DNA from: Lineus longissimus
Taxonomy: Eukaryota > Nemertea > Pilidiophora > Heteronemertea > Lineidae
Assembly (NCBI RefSeq): GCF_910592395.1
Contig: NC_088308.1
Coordinates: 23,017,501-23,081,500 of the forward strand
Reading direction: 5' to 3'
DNA length: 64,000 nt
Shown: positions 1 to 13,818 of the stretch, in pieces
Numbering within the stretch: position 1 is the stretch's first letter
Layout of the letters: every line of letters begins with the position of its first letter
Translations under genes and position numbers: made by a program
Notes under the pieces: model-generated
Databases searched by the model: none
Seen by the model: the letters and a program-made list of their open reading frames with translations, nothing else
Told to the model about the DNA's origin: nothing

Positions 1-3000
1 AGCAAGCAATATCTTAAAACCGTGGACTAATGGCAGTTTCATTGGGTTAGAATCCGCCACCGCATAGTAATAAGCGTGCTAGTGAATATGAATTCCCAGC
101 TGTCCGATCAGCTAAACTAACAGCCTTTTTGCATCATGTAGACTGATGATTTACATCAACAAACACACTGAATAATTTCCGTCGTTATTCAGAGCTAAAT
201 GCATAGTAGAAGAATCATATTGGCACTGACCGTACTCTGTCGCCTCGTGTCCTTAATGGAACTTCCACGGCGTAAGATCGTGATACATGCAGAAAAAAAC
301 ATAAATTCTTGATATACTGATAATTTGGGGAGTTGAAGGTAATCGAGAAAATGCATATGAACACCAACTTATTAGGTAGCATTCCATATTAGTATACTCT
401 GTACGTGGATAAAGGAAGTCGAAACAATTTTAGGTCTATTAGTCAAGTCGTTCCCAGATTCTGCTTCGACTGAGTATGTTCGGTGACATAATATCAAATG
501 ACACCAAATCGTCCTTTATTAACCCTGTATCGTCCCTTCCTGCCCTTTAATGGAATACCCACGGGTCATGGCTGTCCTAATACATGACAGAAGTTTGATT
601 AGATTCCTAGCCTGTGGTAACCAATGCCGCTGTGGTAATCGCAGGTTTCCTGTTTCCTGCGCACACACCGAGATTATAGACTGAAGGCAATTGGGAACGG
701 ACACCGGGCAATTTCCTTGATCGTTTGCGTACTGATATCTGCAAAAATACCCAATTTTTATTTGACAATGTCAATTGAGACAAAAGTTATGAAAGGCCAA
801 TTCATGTTAATAGGTCAATTAACATAAGACCAAATGCATTCACTCTTAATAACAAACATTTTTTAGGTTAAAGTGTATACATGTATTATAATTAAAAAGG
901 TCTTAAAGGGTTTTTTTCTGGCAACACGAATATGCACCCAATACAGGTTTTTCAGCAAAATGAAAACCCCCAATGGTTTTTCAGAATCTCAAAACCTTAA
1001 AGGGGCTTACATTTTACTAAAAAGCTTGTAAAAGGGGTTGCAGATTACTAGTATACCCTATCACAGCACTGGCCTATAGTGGAAGTCCGTGATCATAGCA
1101 ACTCTATTTGATGCTGAATCCGATCCTACATACAAAGCCACAGCCAGAGAATCTATTACCTTAGCGCACTGTCTTCTATAACCGTTGTAATATCCCACAG
1201 AATTCAAAGACTGGCATATCTGCACTACAGCCATCTCACTTTGAGCCAAGATGTCCAATCTGCCCTGCTTAATCATTGCGAGGGCGACGGGAGATCTGTC
1301 ATATTCGCCTCGGTTAATTTACGTGCGTATCTTTGGCTAGCAGCAGGCGGCACATTAAAATCATTGCCTTTATTAATGTCGACCAAGGGAAATGATCAAT
1401 TGTTGCATGCTGGATAATGGTTTTTTTTCCTGTTTGGAATGATGCTAGCGCTGTTTTTACATATAAGCAGTGATTGGTTTGCGTGGTTTGTAAGCCTGCT
1501 GATGTCTTGAAGGGCAAACGGCGAGGGCATTGTTTTCATTGAGAAATATATCAGCATCGTTTTTGTGGTCGCAGCGCCGGGTCTCGATTCTTCGATCAAG
1601 ATATGATATTGACGGCGTGATCGATTACATGTGCTGTGTTGGATTCGACTGCCCGGAGCCAGGACCTTGGAGAATTTTCAAAAAACAGTCCATTATATAG
1701 AAACACTAAGATATGTGGGGAACATGCAGTAAAAAATAACAAACGGTGCACCATGCAGTACAAGCGCGGACACCTCACTGCATGATCATGATCCCAGCCA
1801 ATACTTTGCGTTTAACGACCAATGATTCTTGTGCTTCTGTTCATCTGCACCAGTAGTTGTTAGATGGAGTGATGAATTCAAGACGGCGTCTATAGTTTTA
1901 AGGTTTTATGTATCCGATCCATAAATGGTTACGGCAGCTGTTGCTTTAGATGACGTTGTTTAGATAATTCTTCCGTTAACGGATATGACCGTGAGGTCCT
2001 TACTGATCGAAAATATGCAGGCTACTCTTTCTCTTGTGGTTACAGAGATAGTGTAACGGTAAACCAACACCTATCTCGCTTAAGTTGAACATCTTGATGG
2101 TCAGAAACGTCAAGTCATAGTGAATGCGTGATATGTTAATGGAGTCGGCTTACAAACCTCACGAAATATGATAAAGGGTAGCTCTTAAAATCTTGGAAAA
2201 CGAGGAATTCGATGTCGAGCGTTCCTCATTTAAATAAAAAAGGTATAGCTCTGCGAAATGGGTGCGGCAAACACATTGCAGCCGCAGCGGAACGACATAG
2301 AAGACTCGAAATGAAGTCCCGGAAATGCCCATGGAGAAATCGTAGGCCAGATAAAGCGACATGTGTTATTGAGTTACCTCAATGTCTTCAATGGTAAGCG
2401 CTTAGTCGTCACGTTATCTGCTTGCTGATGAGAGACACACACCTCATCGCGTGCAAGGAACCTCCTGTCGATCTCAGGTGGGAAAAATCCATTAAAATAC
2501 TTAATACAATGTGTACTTGAAGACTCATCTCAACAAGACGAACGTTGAACGCTTGACTGGTGCATGAAGAGAAAATTTCATTTGTGAACGTCTTGCATGA
2601 TTGATGTGATGCGAATGATACATAGCTGGGTGAAGGATGCGGTTCATTTCATCAATTTCCTCGTCACGATGACCTTGACCTTTATAAAAGTATCCATGGT
2701 CGCCTGTTATCAAATTGACCTTTGTTTTCTTATTGATGATGATTGCATTTAATGTTCGACATCATTCAAGGACAGTATAGAATAATATGTTTGCTTTCTC
2801 AGAATGATTAATCTTATAATGGCTATGTCATCTTGTTTCAAATGAGATCGGCCATTAAGAAAATGTACTCTCAGAGAAAAGGAGGATGTACTAGTCATGT
2901 TATATAAGGCTGCGTCTACGATAATTTTTCCTCAAAACGGAAATCTCAAGAAATCTTTATACAATTTTCTATACATGTTCCAGTGTTCAGTTAATCACCC

Positions 3001-4690
3001 CCTTAAAATCACCAACCTGCATTTATTGTCACCTCGTAACGGTCAATCGGGGACTGTATCACCCATTGTTGGCGGATTAATAAGCTATACAGGCGAGTGT
3101 CCATGATCGCAAGCCTCAGGTGCAGCAGCCCGATTCGAGGAAATAAAAGATACAATCATCACCATAGACAAGAGAGAAGAAAGCAACGGTGTCATTATCG
3201 GGGCAATCACATTAATGGTTTTCTTTTCAGAAGATGTGCACAGGTTCTCAACAGAGAAACGAACACTCTGCTTGTTAGTGTTCCTAAAGAATGGGGACGG
3301 GGAAGCACTGGGAAATGGGTTCATTCAGAAACTTTACACCATTTCAGCCTTACAAAGATAAGAAGCAACTGCCTTCCATTCAGAAGGTGGAGTTACGACT
3401 CGCCACAAGAAACGATCCTCTGATAGAGGAATGAATACGATATTGTTTTACCGAAAAAATATCAGCAGAGGTGATACCGTGGAGGAAACAGTGGAGAAGG
3501 GATATCAGCCCAATCGCTTCGCACCATGACCGGCGCCACCATGGCACTCTTGTTAAGTTGCATGCATTTCCAGTTCGAACGCGTCATTGATCTTTTCTAT
3601 TCACTTCTGACCAGTTTGAAGTAATGGTTGAACCACTGATGTTATAAAGATGCATAGAAAATTGTGTGTTGGGACTCAACCTTTGGTGGTTCCTATAATC
3701 CTTAACCTCTAGTTTCTGTGCAGGGTCAAATTTCGAGAGAACTGGCCGCGTGATGACAGCCTATCTCTGTTAACAATCCCCCGGGTGATGGGTTATGGTG
3801 AGAAATTCAACACGTCTATATTATGATTGTAGTCTGACAAGGGAATGCGTAAGCAACTCTTGATATGAAAATAAAAAGGTGACGGTCCGTGTATACAAAC
3901 GTAACGTTAAGCCATTATTTTCAAGGGGATTAAACATAACACTCGCGGCCGCCCTCAGTCTCAACATGGCACTTTTCTTAATGTCATTTGATATCAGCAT
4001 GATTGAGAGACCAGGTCATTTCTGCTCCGATTACACGGCACATATAGGGTGTCACTGAAAAAATGGTAAAAAGCATTGTGATATCTTCGGAAATATTACA
4101 GCTCAAGTCTCTCTGACATTGATTCTTTGATTGTTTTGAAGCAGATTTGGTATGTAAGGATTGATGACATTTAATCGGCAGAGATGAATATTATGTTATC
4201 AATATTCTGTCTGCGACCGAATTTGCTGTACATGTAACAACAACTAAAGAGCGCATCGGTGGAGTTGGGAGAAATAATGTGGGCCTCCTACAGCCACTTC
4301 ATTCATCGATACTCGACAAACAAGGCTAATGACTGTCGCCGGGGTCGGACTGAGTTACGGCCGAGCACCTGATTAGATGAGTGTGTGGATGACATGATAG
4401 TGTGCTCATGTGCTACCATGACACTGTTAAGTCGGCAGTGCTTGTCTTGTTCCACCGATCACACAGTGCAAAATATGTCATAGTTATTGTGCTTTTTCGC
4501 CGGAAGTCACGGAATTTATTTTTAACCCAATAGAACCCGACAACAGGAAGAATTTTTCGTATCGGACGCAACGACGGATTTTGCTTTCCCAACAGGTTTT
4601 ACAGTTCTGTCTTAAAACGGTCGAATTGCCACGTCACAAGCCCACGAGGCTGCCAAAGATATGTGTTAAGGCGAAATAATAAGAAATTGA
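1..4690. other. Intergenic stretch, no gene recognised
   Basis: AT-rich sequence with only short open frames on both strands and no exon that I could tie to a family by motif. The longest frames (about 3085-3423 on both strands) overlap one another and show no recognisable domain, so I do not call them. Short T-rich and TACATGTA-type words are present. Nothing functional can be supported here. Confidence 0.6.
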
Positions 4691-5366
4691 AACAGTTTTA
4701 TATATACGTTTATTTCGTACTCATAAGGTACAATAGAAGTGCAAGGGTGCGTTACAAAGAAGGATGCATTACAATTTTGAATATGCAATTTGCCTACCTA
4801 TGTAGGAAAGTCAATTAACGCATAGTTCAAACAGTAACCCATCAATCTCCTCCCTCGTTAAAATATCAAGGCCTGTATCCCTCCCACTCATCAATTCCCT
4901 AATTTGACCCGCAACCCTCTTCTGTTCTTCATTGTCACAACTGTCCCTCTCGCCCTTTACAACATCCCTTGTCATTGAACACTTACTTGGTAGCTTATAC
5001 CTATCCCACCTGTATTTAGATACTAAGTAGTTAAAGCTTTTACCAATAGAGGACCGGCTTCCATTCTTAACAATTCCTTTACATAATCTTAAATACCTGT
5101 TATTGGACACAAACAAATTTACAAAACATTTGATGAAACGCTTTTTAATGTGTGATTGCACTGAAACATCATCTACAATCAGTGGAAGCAGAGCACTGTG
5201 TGTTCTATATGGTAGACGTAGTAATTTTCTGATACATTTTCTCCATGTAACAAAAACATCTTCAACACCATTAAAAGAAAGATCCCAGCCTTGATACCCA
5301 TATAACGACATGCAGTGAGACTTGAATAACCGGTACTTGACAGGATAGCTCGCAAATCTGAATTGT
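4690..5366 (-). mobile_element. LINE (non-LTR retrotransposon) 3' fragment, reverse-transcriptase C-terminus
   Basis: A minus-strand frame ends at 4811. It reads upstream of its first Met (5311) without a stop to about 5366. It carries the hallmark end of LINE reverse transcriptases of the CR1/L2/Rex type: a K-x-x-LFKSHCMSLYG-type segment, then GWDL, then a TWRKCIRKLLRLPYRTHSAL segment followed by LLPLI. Downstream of the stop, the minus strand continues into a short 3' tail ending in a GTACGAAATAAA-type signal near 4700-4715, as expected for a LINE 3' end. Nothing upstream of 5366 restores the polymerase core or endonuclease, so this is a 5'-truncated, non-autonomous copy. In the cell the intact family copies itself by target-primed reverse transcription. 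The family assignment rests on my recognition of the C-terminal motif. The clade (CR1, L2 or related) is not settled. Confidence 0.75.
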
Positions 5367-5369
5367 GAA

Positions 5370-6727
5370 ATTAGAATATTAGTTCTTTTAGTAAGATCAT
5401 TAACGGTAAGATCATTTGGTAAGGGAAAAATGTCAAATTCAGATCACTTTACCATCCCGTACGCAGCGCATGTCTACGATACACTACCAAACAGTAAAGA
5501 AGACGTCCCAGCTTCAGAAACAATCTGATTACTAATAAGTCCCTATAATGTCCACAGGTGAGTAGCCATAAAGGCGTTCATGACAACGAAGCTATCAGGA
5601 ATTATTGAATCCTTCAAATTCAACACAATTCACTTCACTCCAGGAATCATATCACGTTCTTCGTACGCCAGATTGTCCTGGTCAAATTCAGCCAACCTGG
5701 AAAACACCTCTCTACATTCTTTATGGGAAATTAAACATGATGCACTCATGTGATGTGGTAAGTTGAAGTTGGGAGAAGTTAAGTAATCAGGTTCCTGCAT
5801 CAGGTTGGTGATGGCCGATAACAACCCTGACAATAGGACTGCCTCAGGCTCAGCTCGGCTATCCAGATCCATGATTGATGATCACATTCTGACGCACGAA
5901 ATAATGGTAGCCAAGACGATAATGAACGATATTTGGAGTTGAGCGGAGTGACCGCTTTGGGCATTGTCAGATACGGTGTAAGCCGCGGTGAGAGGAGAGA
6001 GATGCAAAAACTCGATGGAGCAATCAAGGGAGCTGACAATAGCCCGAGAGATCAATGTCACCAACATAAGAGCGGCAATGGGAGAGAGAAACCATTACGA
6101 CAATATGTAGGAATGCCATAGCATGTAAAAACACACGTCATTTGACGAGAATCTCGGACTTTTTTCAGTGCATATATACTCCCCGAGGATAGAACAAGGA
6201 GGCATAGGCTTTCCCCTGTAGAACTTGACACGATACTTTGAGAGTCCAAGCAGTTAACCCAACCCGAATTTACCTCCGGAATTCAAATACATATACCGTG
6301 CTGGCGGTCCTTGGTTCTCTATCGAGACCGCTCGTGTTCATGTGGATCAAAAATGAATATCCAAAACCCTGTTACAGCAGTGTTTTTACCAATGATATAA
6401 ACTTACTCAGTAATCATAGATCTATAACGCGTAATCTACACCTCGAACAAATCAACATATCTTCCTTGTACTAGAATTGTACAAGGAAGTGTACTATAAT
6501 ATAAACGATCTTCAGAGCAATATGGCCTAAACTAGATTTAGCTCTTGGATAAGATATGCAGAGCAGTATGATATACATAGGTCCCTGGCCTGGTCAGGGA
6601 TGATATTCCTATACGAAATTAAAAGGCTCTAAAATTGATAAATTGTTCTGAGTTTCGATCAGGGCGAAGCTGGCAACCGTCTTCTTGCCCCCCCCCCCTC
6701 CCGCGCGCTCGATTATCTCTGCTCAAC
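5370..6727. other. Intergenic; weak hydrophobic minus-strand frames
   Basis: Two adjacent minus-strand frames (5630-5872 and 5882-6067) are hydrophobic in the upstream part and acidic in the downstream part, and are separated by a frame change. They could be remnants of a membrane-receptor gene, but no family signature is visible, so no gene is called. A C-rich tract lies at about 6687-6702, close to the end of the TRIM reading frame. Confidence 0.4.
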
Positions 6728-8758
6728 TTAGGAAGTCAGATGGAACACCTCGATGTGATCCGCATAAGCCACGATAAAGTTATCATCTCTGACGCAGAAA
6801 CTGGTGAAATTGGCCGAGACGACTTCATCGGAATGGAAGGATATTTCCTTCATCTTCTCTGCGTCACCCTCCTGGTCCAGGGTTTGGTAGACTCGGAGGA
6901 CATCGACGGGATCACCGTCTCTATGGACCACGGCGAACATCTCGCCACCGTTGTTGGAGGCGCAGATATCCTTGTAGTTGAGGCCTTTTCTGTTGGGAGT
7001 GGAAGTCATCACTTCTAACCCTTGGACCGGACCCTGCCAGCGGAACTTCAGCATAACCTGGGCAGTTGAGACGAACAGAATCCCAGTAGACCTGCAGAAG
7101 GACATTCGCTTGGCGCAGACGATTCCGATATCTTGGAGCGTTTTCCCCGCTTCGTCAGCCACGAGTAGGCGGCATTGAGGGTAGCTGCCGTACATGATGA
7201 AGTAGTTGCCACGATCGTCTGTGTCGATGTTGGCGAGAGTATTCTGCAGGCTATGTTCCAGCTTGACCATGATGTCCTTCCGGCCTCCACCATTCGTAGA
7301 TTGGACTCGGAGTATCGGGCCCTGCCTACGTAGGAGGATGATATTACCCGATGACGTGGCGACGATGTCAACAACAGGCTCAGATTCCCTGACGACAGTG
7401 CTTGGTGTAGATGATGGAAGTCCCCAGAAGTAGAGCGAATTTGACCCTGCGGGGGCATCGGGCTGGCATCCGAGTGCTGATATTCTGTTGTTTGGTAGGT
7501 GCACAACCTTCTTCAGATTGTACCACCCCATATTCCCCGGGAAACACAAGTCCATCTTTTTCGAAGCTGACTCGAACTCCCTGCTCAGGAATCCCAGTTC
7601 TCGCTCATTCGGGTCCGGCACGAATGCAGCAAATCGCGTGGTGATGTTCCTAAACGGCGCTGCCCTATCAAGGGTACTAGTCAAAGCTGACAGGCCTAAC
7701 ATGTCACGTTTAAGGCTATTCCAGCTACCGTAGGTTAATGCATCTATGGTCTTGTCGGATTTTAAACTTTCCCACTTCTCGGTTGCTGCTGTCATACGTT
7801 CTTGGATGGAACTCATTTCTTCAACTGTCCCGGTCATATCCTTGGAGTATATGTCCACCTGTTTGCGTAGATCCCAGATCAACTCGACTTTCTTCTCGTA
7901 CAATTCACTCTCGCGTTCCTTAACCTTGCTGTACATTCCTTCAGCTACCTCCTTCTCACGCTCCAGTTCCTTGATGCGCTTGTCAATATCCCCGACATTC
8001 AGCCTGATCTCCTCCATCTCATTTTCAACGAAACCGATTGCCTTGTCCGCCTTCTCCGACACGGCTTTAATGACCGAATCCACCCTCCCACTCGCTTGGT
8101 TATAGATGTCATGCAGCTCACTTTGCTCTTGGTCAAGGCGGGTAACATTCTGCTGAAAGTCCGTAGCGACCTTTGCCACTTCGTCTCGAATATCAGTGAT
8201 GACCTCACTATAGTTCTCGATGCGATGAGTCGATTCGGAGTGGTTGGATATCAAACAAAGTTGGCATATGGCACTCTGGCACGTCTCACAGAAGCTTATC
8301 AACGGCTTGTTGTGGGTTGAGCAGATGCCAATGACGTCATGCTCCGATGATGCAGCAACTGAGTTATGAGCTTTGACGCAGGCTTGGCACATGAAAAGAC
8401 TATCGCACTGACGGCAGAAATGAGTTGCAGTGGCACGGCAGCAGGCTCCGCATTCTACAACAGGAACACTGGAAACTCGTAGACTGGTTCGGCAGATTCT
8501 TATGATGTTCTTCAAGGTAAAGTTATCCTTCAGTCCTTGGACTCCTTGCTTTGGAAGTGGGCATTTCGCACGGCAACAAGGACAGGGGAAATATGCGGCC
8601 TTCTTCGCCAAAAATGGTGCAAGGTAGGGCTTCAGGCAGCCTTTACACAGGGAATGTTGGCAAGCAAGAACCTTCGGCTCCTTGTATTCATCGCAACATA
8701 TTGGACACTCGAATTCCTTCCTAAGGCTGCTTGAGTGGCGGCTCAAGCTCGCCGCCAT
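6728..8758 (-). CDS. TRIM-type RING/B-box E3 ubiquitin ligase, intronless
   Basis: A single uninterrupted 676-residue frame. The N-terminus has a C3HC4 RING: C18, C21, C33, H35, C38, C41, then C59 and C62 in a CPCC motif. Two B-boxes follow (about residues 100-190). The first is Cys-rich (ECGACCRA...FCRQCDSL), and the second has the CSTHNKP...CETC...CQLC pattern. A long heptad-like, Glu/Lys-rich coiled coil spans roughly 195-340. The C-terminal ~280 residues hold repeated short beta-rich segments (for example DIVATSSGNIILL, DTDDRGNYFIMYG) that resemble the degenerate NHL/propeller-like ends of TRIM2/3/56-type proteins. I see no clear SPRY domain. The expected role is ubiquitin ligation in the cytoplasm through RING-E2 binding, with the propeller choosing substrates. 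The Met at 8758 is used because the RING starts 17 residues later and no splice acceptor is needed. The absence of introns fits a retroposed or lineage-expanded TRIM family. The substrate and the orthologue are unknown. Confidence 0.9.
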   Translation of the reverse strand: MAASLSRHSSSLRKEFECPICCDEYKEPKVLACQHSLCKGCLKPYLAPFLAKKAAYFPCPCCRAKCPLPKQGVQGLKDNFTLKNIIRICRTSLRVSSVPVVECGACCRATATHFCRQCDSLFMCQACVKAHNSVAASSEHDVIGICSTHNKPLISFCETCQSAICQLCLISNHSESTHRIENYSEVITDIRDEVAKVATDFQQNVTRLDQEQSELHDIYNQASGRVDSVIKAVSEKADKAIGFVENEMEEIRLNVGDIDKRIKELEREKEVAEGMYSKVKERESELYEKKVELIWDLRKQVDIYSKDMTGTVEEMSSIQERMTAATEKWESLKSDKTIDALTYGSWNSLKRDMLGLSALTSTLDRAAPFRNITTRFAAFVPDPNERELGFLSREFESASKKMDLCFPGNMGWYNLKKVVHLPNNRISALGCQPDAPAGSNSLYFWGLPSSTPSTVVRESEPVVDIVATSSGNIILLRRQGPILRVQSTNGGGRKDIMVKLEHSLQNTLANIDTDDRGNYFIMYGSYPQCRLLVADEAGKTLQDIGIVCAKRMSFCRSTGILFVSTAQVMLKFRWQGPVQGLEVMTSTPNRKGLNYKDICASNNGGEMFAVVHRDGDPVDVLRVYQTLDQEGDAEKMKEISFHSDEVVSANFTSFCVRDDNFIVAYADHIEVFHLTS

Positions 8759-11700
8759 CTTTAGTTGTCTTACTCAGTAGATTGAGGCCACTGTGCTCAA
8801 ATGTTCTGAAAATTGATCATGTGGTGGAGTGTCCAGCAGTCATGGAACGTTTGAACTAAAAAGTTTCGTATTCAGTCTAATGCACAGCCGGTAATTTTCC
8901 GACACAGTCTTGTCCCGAACTAGCAGGTGTTCTAAATTACTTTCACTACACAAAAATCCGAAGAACTATATGGAAGTCAAGAATAACCGGTGTCACTTTT
9001 CTCCCTGATGAGTCCAAGACTTAAGATCTCTCTGACACACACAGTATATCGTTCACATGGCAAGGATGTCCGCAGCGGTCATGAACAGTTATGGTAATGA
9101 TTTTGAAACGAAAATAAGAAACTTTGTTCACCGGTCCTGACTTTTCACCTCTTAAGACAAACAGCTCGCTGTCCAAAGGTATACCGTTAACTGAATTCTT
9201 CAATCTAAAGTCTCGGTAGAGAAGAACGGGTTTACTGTCAACTCCACTTAAACAGCTCGATCCACTGAAATTCAGTCCATATTCCAAAGACAAGTTATGC
9301 AAGTGTTGTACAGACACCAGTCCTGTATTCGAGATTACTGAAACTCACACTTATGACAGTTCTTAGTCCACAAGGATATCACGAAAAGCAAAGAGTAAAC
9401 TGTTATCCACACTGCCTGTCTCTCAACGCCCCTTTATTTCCAACCAAACCAGTCTGGTCTAAGCCAATACGTTCGTCCAGAGCGACGCGCGCCTACTGAT
9501 CGTGACCAATGCATCATTGCATGACTTCTTCTTACAGTACATTTCCAATGACCAATTAAATTCTAGATTTGTATACGATATATCCTCTTATATATGTTAT
9601 ACACAATCTGGAGCTTTGACATTTCAGACATGTTGACATCATTTCAATTCATTAAAGTTTCACGTGGCCGATCACAATATAGATTTAGGTCATAGTTCCT
9701 GCTCAACCTACTGGTATGATATCAAAATATATACATGTAAGCAAGTATAAGCCATCCCTACATAAAATGTCAACAGTGTACTCTCATATCCACGGTAACT
9801 TCCTTGTCACGTGTGTATGTCGAGATGCATTTTATTGCTTATATCAAGTATAGATTAAGATGTTTACTTCCTTTTATGGCCTAAAGGTAAAATGGAAAAT
9901 AAATGGGAGGGTGTATGGACTCTGGTTGCTGGTATGGTTGGGGACTGAACGCTAGGCTGGGCGCTCAAGCGGTTTCACTTTGATTCAGCTAACCCCAGAT
10001 GCTGCTCAGACTGGATGTTTCAATTGCCCCTCAGCTGCAACGGGAGTGTTTGAAAAATACATAGAAGCAATCTTGAGTGTCACATCCTCTGTTGGCCGAT
10101 GATTTGTCATCCACTTTAGGCCTGGTAGCAAGCGTCCTTGGGCTAATTGATCTATGCAGAGAGACCCGATATTTGTAACTGAACTGAGTGAAAAGAGGGA
10201 ACACACAATCGTGCGGTGCACAGTTTATCTCGTTGTCAGTTGGGGATGAACCCAAACCCATAACTACGTCAAACCATCCGTCTTTATGCCTTGTAATTGA
10301 TGTAGGAACCGTCAAAGCCTTGTCGTAATATATTTTGAATCCAACGGGACTTATCATATTATTGCAACTTGACAATATCATACTCTCTGCTTTATTTTCG
10401 CGGACTTATGCTATTTCCGAAAATTGCGAAATGTTAAAACTCGATTGATAGAAGGTGATTTTCTGCGAAGGGGGTGTCCATTGGGTACATATACGTAAAT
10501 TGAATCGGGGGAGTCAACTGAAATTTGGACGTCCATGAACCATTTGAGGGAAGCGAGGAGGGGGCTCGGCTACAAAAATCAACCCCTTCGTGCCTACCTG
10601 CTATAAGTGATGGTCGAATCGGGGGAAAGGCGTCATCAAATATGTCTTTCTGTCGTAGCAGCATTTCTCAGCTAAGCGCACGACGAGCGCCCATGAACCG
10701 TCATTATTCCTATATAGGCAATCATGGCTGGCAGCCGCACATCAATGAGTATCATCCCCTTACATGATCTACAACAATTACATTCAAGGCCCCGACACAC
10801 ATTGCTATCGATCTGAAGCGATAAACGAACACTTTGTCGGAGTGAAGGGATGAAATTCAATTTGGGTCACAAATAGCGTAATTGTAATGTGCCATCAATT
10901 ATACGAGATGATAGTAGCTAAGATATCGGCATTTTTCATTGCTTCCTTACTAAAGGGAGAAAATAGGCATCGACGAACCATGCCGAGAGAATATCATTAT
11001 ACCCTTCACTGTCGCGGATGTTCCAGGAGTGAAATAATGAAGATGGCAGGTGGCGAAAAAGACTTTAAGTGTTATTTGCCGCCATGTCTCAAAGCGAAAT
11101 TTAGTGTCGATGAATGCTCCATCACACCAAATAGATAGAAATATTATACCTTCATTTTGATCTTTATTGGTGAATTAATACTCATATCCTCAAGGAAGGA
11201 GTAAACGTTTGGACTATTTCCAGGACTCCATGATAACTATAGTAGACATTGTTCCGATAACGACCACAGGAGTGGCTGGTCTATATTCTTAGGACACATT
11301 CCAAGTGTGATGCTGTATAACAAGCACTTGTCACAAGTACCTCCATGGTAACACCTTCCCTTACATAAGCAACGAGCCCGCCAGAACGTTTGAAAACCCC
11401 ACCAACGTCTAATACAGCCTGCAGCAACCAGCACTGATTGAATTACAGTCGAGTATGAGATAGTCTCTTTCAAGGACAAAGTGACGTATTGCCAATGCAG
11501 TACAATCTATGATCGTACGTTAAGTCATCGGCGTATCTTGGCTGACTTACTGGCGAGAGCAGAGCAACAAGTATATGTACTAATTGACAACTGAAACTTA
11601 GTATGCCAGAGATTTTCTTGTCGCTGGATGCCCAAACGGCCTGAACCAATAGATGATCGGACAGGCTCTCATTTTTCTCATTTTCACCCGAAGAACAACA

Positions 11701-13818
11701 CTACATGTACATGTACATGAAATCACAGAGGTACCAAATCTCCGATGTGAGGATATACAATGTAGGGTTAAAGTGACTTACCTGAAATATTCCAATCGGT
11801 CTATACCGTTGCTCCTCTGCGTTCTTCAGCAACCACACTATAACGCCATAAGGACACCACAATATAACACCATTTGGATATTCCAAAACCTATCCGTATG
11901 ATCCGTATAGTCAATAGAGAAGAATCCGTCGGACCACCTGATACTGGTATTCCAACGAGGGAACTGTTTTATACAATATCAAACATCTGGTTCGGAATGA
12001 CTAATAATGGCCAATAAATTAAATGCCTTTCTCCGATGGCATTTTCAATTCGAATGCACTGTTTGTCTGCATGAGCACATTCATCGATGAACGCAAAATT
12101 GAACTGTCAGCCTCTGGAGGGCTGGAGGGTGGCCGCGGCAAGAATGCACCACACAGCCTCGGTGACAGGTTCGTCTAGCGCGGGTGAAGATGGAGTGCGC
12201 GCGCGCAGGTGTATAAGGTTTTATAGTGGGTAGATTTGGTAGAGAGGCTGTCATGGTTGTGGGGGTTGAAAAACTTCTCCGGGTTGCAAATTTGTGTTGG
12301 TCGAAAAAACATTAAAGGTATTCCAGAAGCTCAAAAACCTATATTACTATGTGTAGTCGCCGATGTATGGTGTATTTCTTTGAATATTACTAAGCTGTAA
12401 TTGATTTTTGGTAATATTAAAAAAATACACCATAGATATCAGCGCCTGATAATGGATTTTTGATATAATGTGAACAAGTCGACAGAAGAAATGCAACGAC
12501 AGCGGCAAGTGGAGAAGAAAAAAGCATTCACACTTAATAATTTTAATTATACGGCTTCTACTTTGATGACATTTGATCACGCCGATGGTGTGTTTTAACA
12601 CTACATTCGTGGTTTTAACTACAAGAATCAGCACTTTAACAATTTTTCTTGCAGTATATTGCAATTACATGTATGTCAATCTTCTAAGAGACAATCCTTT
12701 GAAGAGTCAATCCTTTGGAGCTTATTTTTTAGATCCAAAATGATTCATGGTTAAATGGGAACAAGCTTTAAGTTGGGCTTTCAGAGGATGAGGGCACGAC
12801 ACCATTGATTTGCATGCGTTTTATGATTCAATCTGCAAATTGCCGAGGAAGCCGAGGAGGCTATTTTTCTGCCTCATTTCTTTGTATGGTGTATTGATAA
12901 AGCGTGATTAAAGAAGCAATCGGTGTGAGTGGGTTGGCTGACACGGTCATTATGGCTGCCAGACACCATGGAGGCCCAAGACAAAGATTGCTCCATTCGT
13001 TCGCCGCCGGAGAGGGGTCGCCGAGGAGTAATTTTGAACGTAATTTTGAACTGCTTCACACAAGTTGAGAACAACTCGGCCACCTAGCGGAGGTTTTACA
13101 TCTCAGTTGTTTCAGTATATACCCGGCTAAAGGGACAAAATAACCTGCAAATAAGTTGGCATATTATCGAGCATACGTAGATTAATCAATATACATGTGG
13201 TCTTGGTATCACGCACTGAGAAAAAGTAGATAAACCGGACTTCATGAGAAACGAGACTTGCATACAAATTCCTATTGACGGAGGTGTGTTCAGGATACAT
13301 GTAGATTGCATATCAATATCAATTTGTAATCAATTCCTTAAACTCGGACTGCAGTATGCAACGAATGAGGTTCATGCTCCAACTTCATAGTAAAGACCAT
13401 GACCTTATCATGCCAACGATTTATATCTTGGTACAATGTATGATGTATTCTGCCCCATAAAACATGGTATTAAATTTCATAAAGAATTCCAAATCTTCAT
13501 GACCGTGGTAAACATTCCTGCTTCTATCTCAAAGGTCAGTAAAGTTCAGACATTGCTTACTGCAGCCAAGTCGAATAACCTAATTTATCATTCCAAAGAC
13601 AAAATCAAAAGTGGAGAGCGGTCATTTCCATTCAGTGCAAGGACCATACCATGTAACTCTCTCGTCACGCTTTAAAAACTCACCTTTTTAAAAAAGCTTT
13701 GACCTATAACGTTTTATCAATTCTTTGGAAACTTTTACAAAGAACTTATTTTAAATATTCGTGTTTTTTTTAATTTTCGCAATGGACATTTCAAAGGTTT
13801 CTAATCTCTGTACAGTTC
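8759..13818. other. Intergenic, no gene recognised
   Basis: Upstream side of the TRIM gene. Only short frames occur, none with a domain or a convincing exon chain. A TACATGTACATGTACATG run lies at about 11702-11719, an alternating CG tract at 12199-12206, and A+T-rich stretches are frequent. No RNA gene was found by eye. Confidence 0.5.

Noticed and set aside
3085-3423. Overlapping 79- and 108-residue frames on opposite strands
   Set aside because: No motif on either strand, no supporting exons nearby; overlap suggests chance.
5630-6067. Adjacent minus-strand hydrophobic and acidic frames
   Set aside because: Considered a chemoreceptor-like remnant, but no family signature or splice chain could be shown.
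6978-8734. Multiple plus-strand frames opposite the TRIM gene
   Set aside because: They are antisense shadows of a long real coding sequence with moderate GC content.
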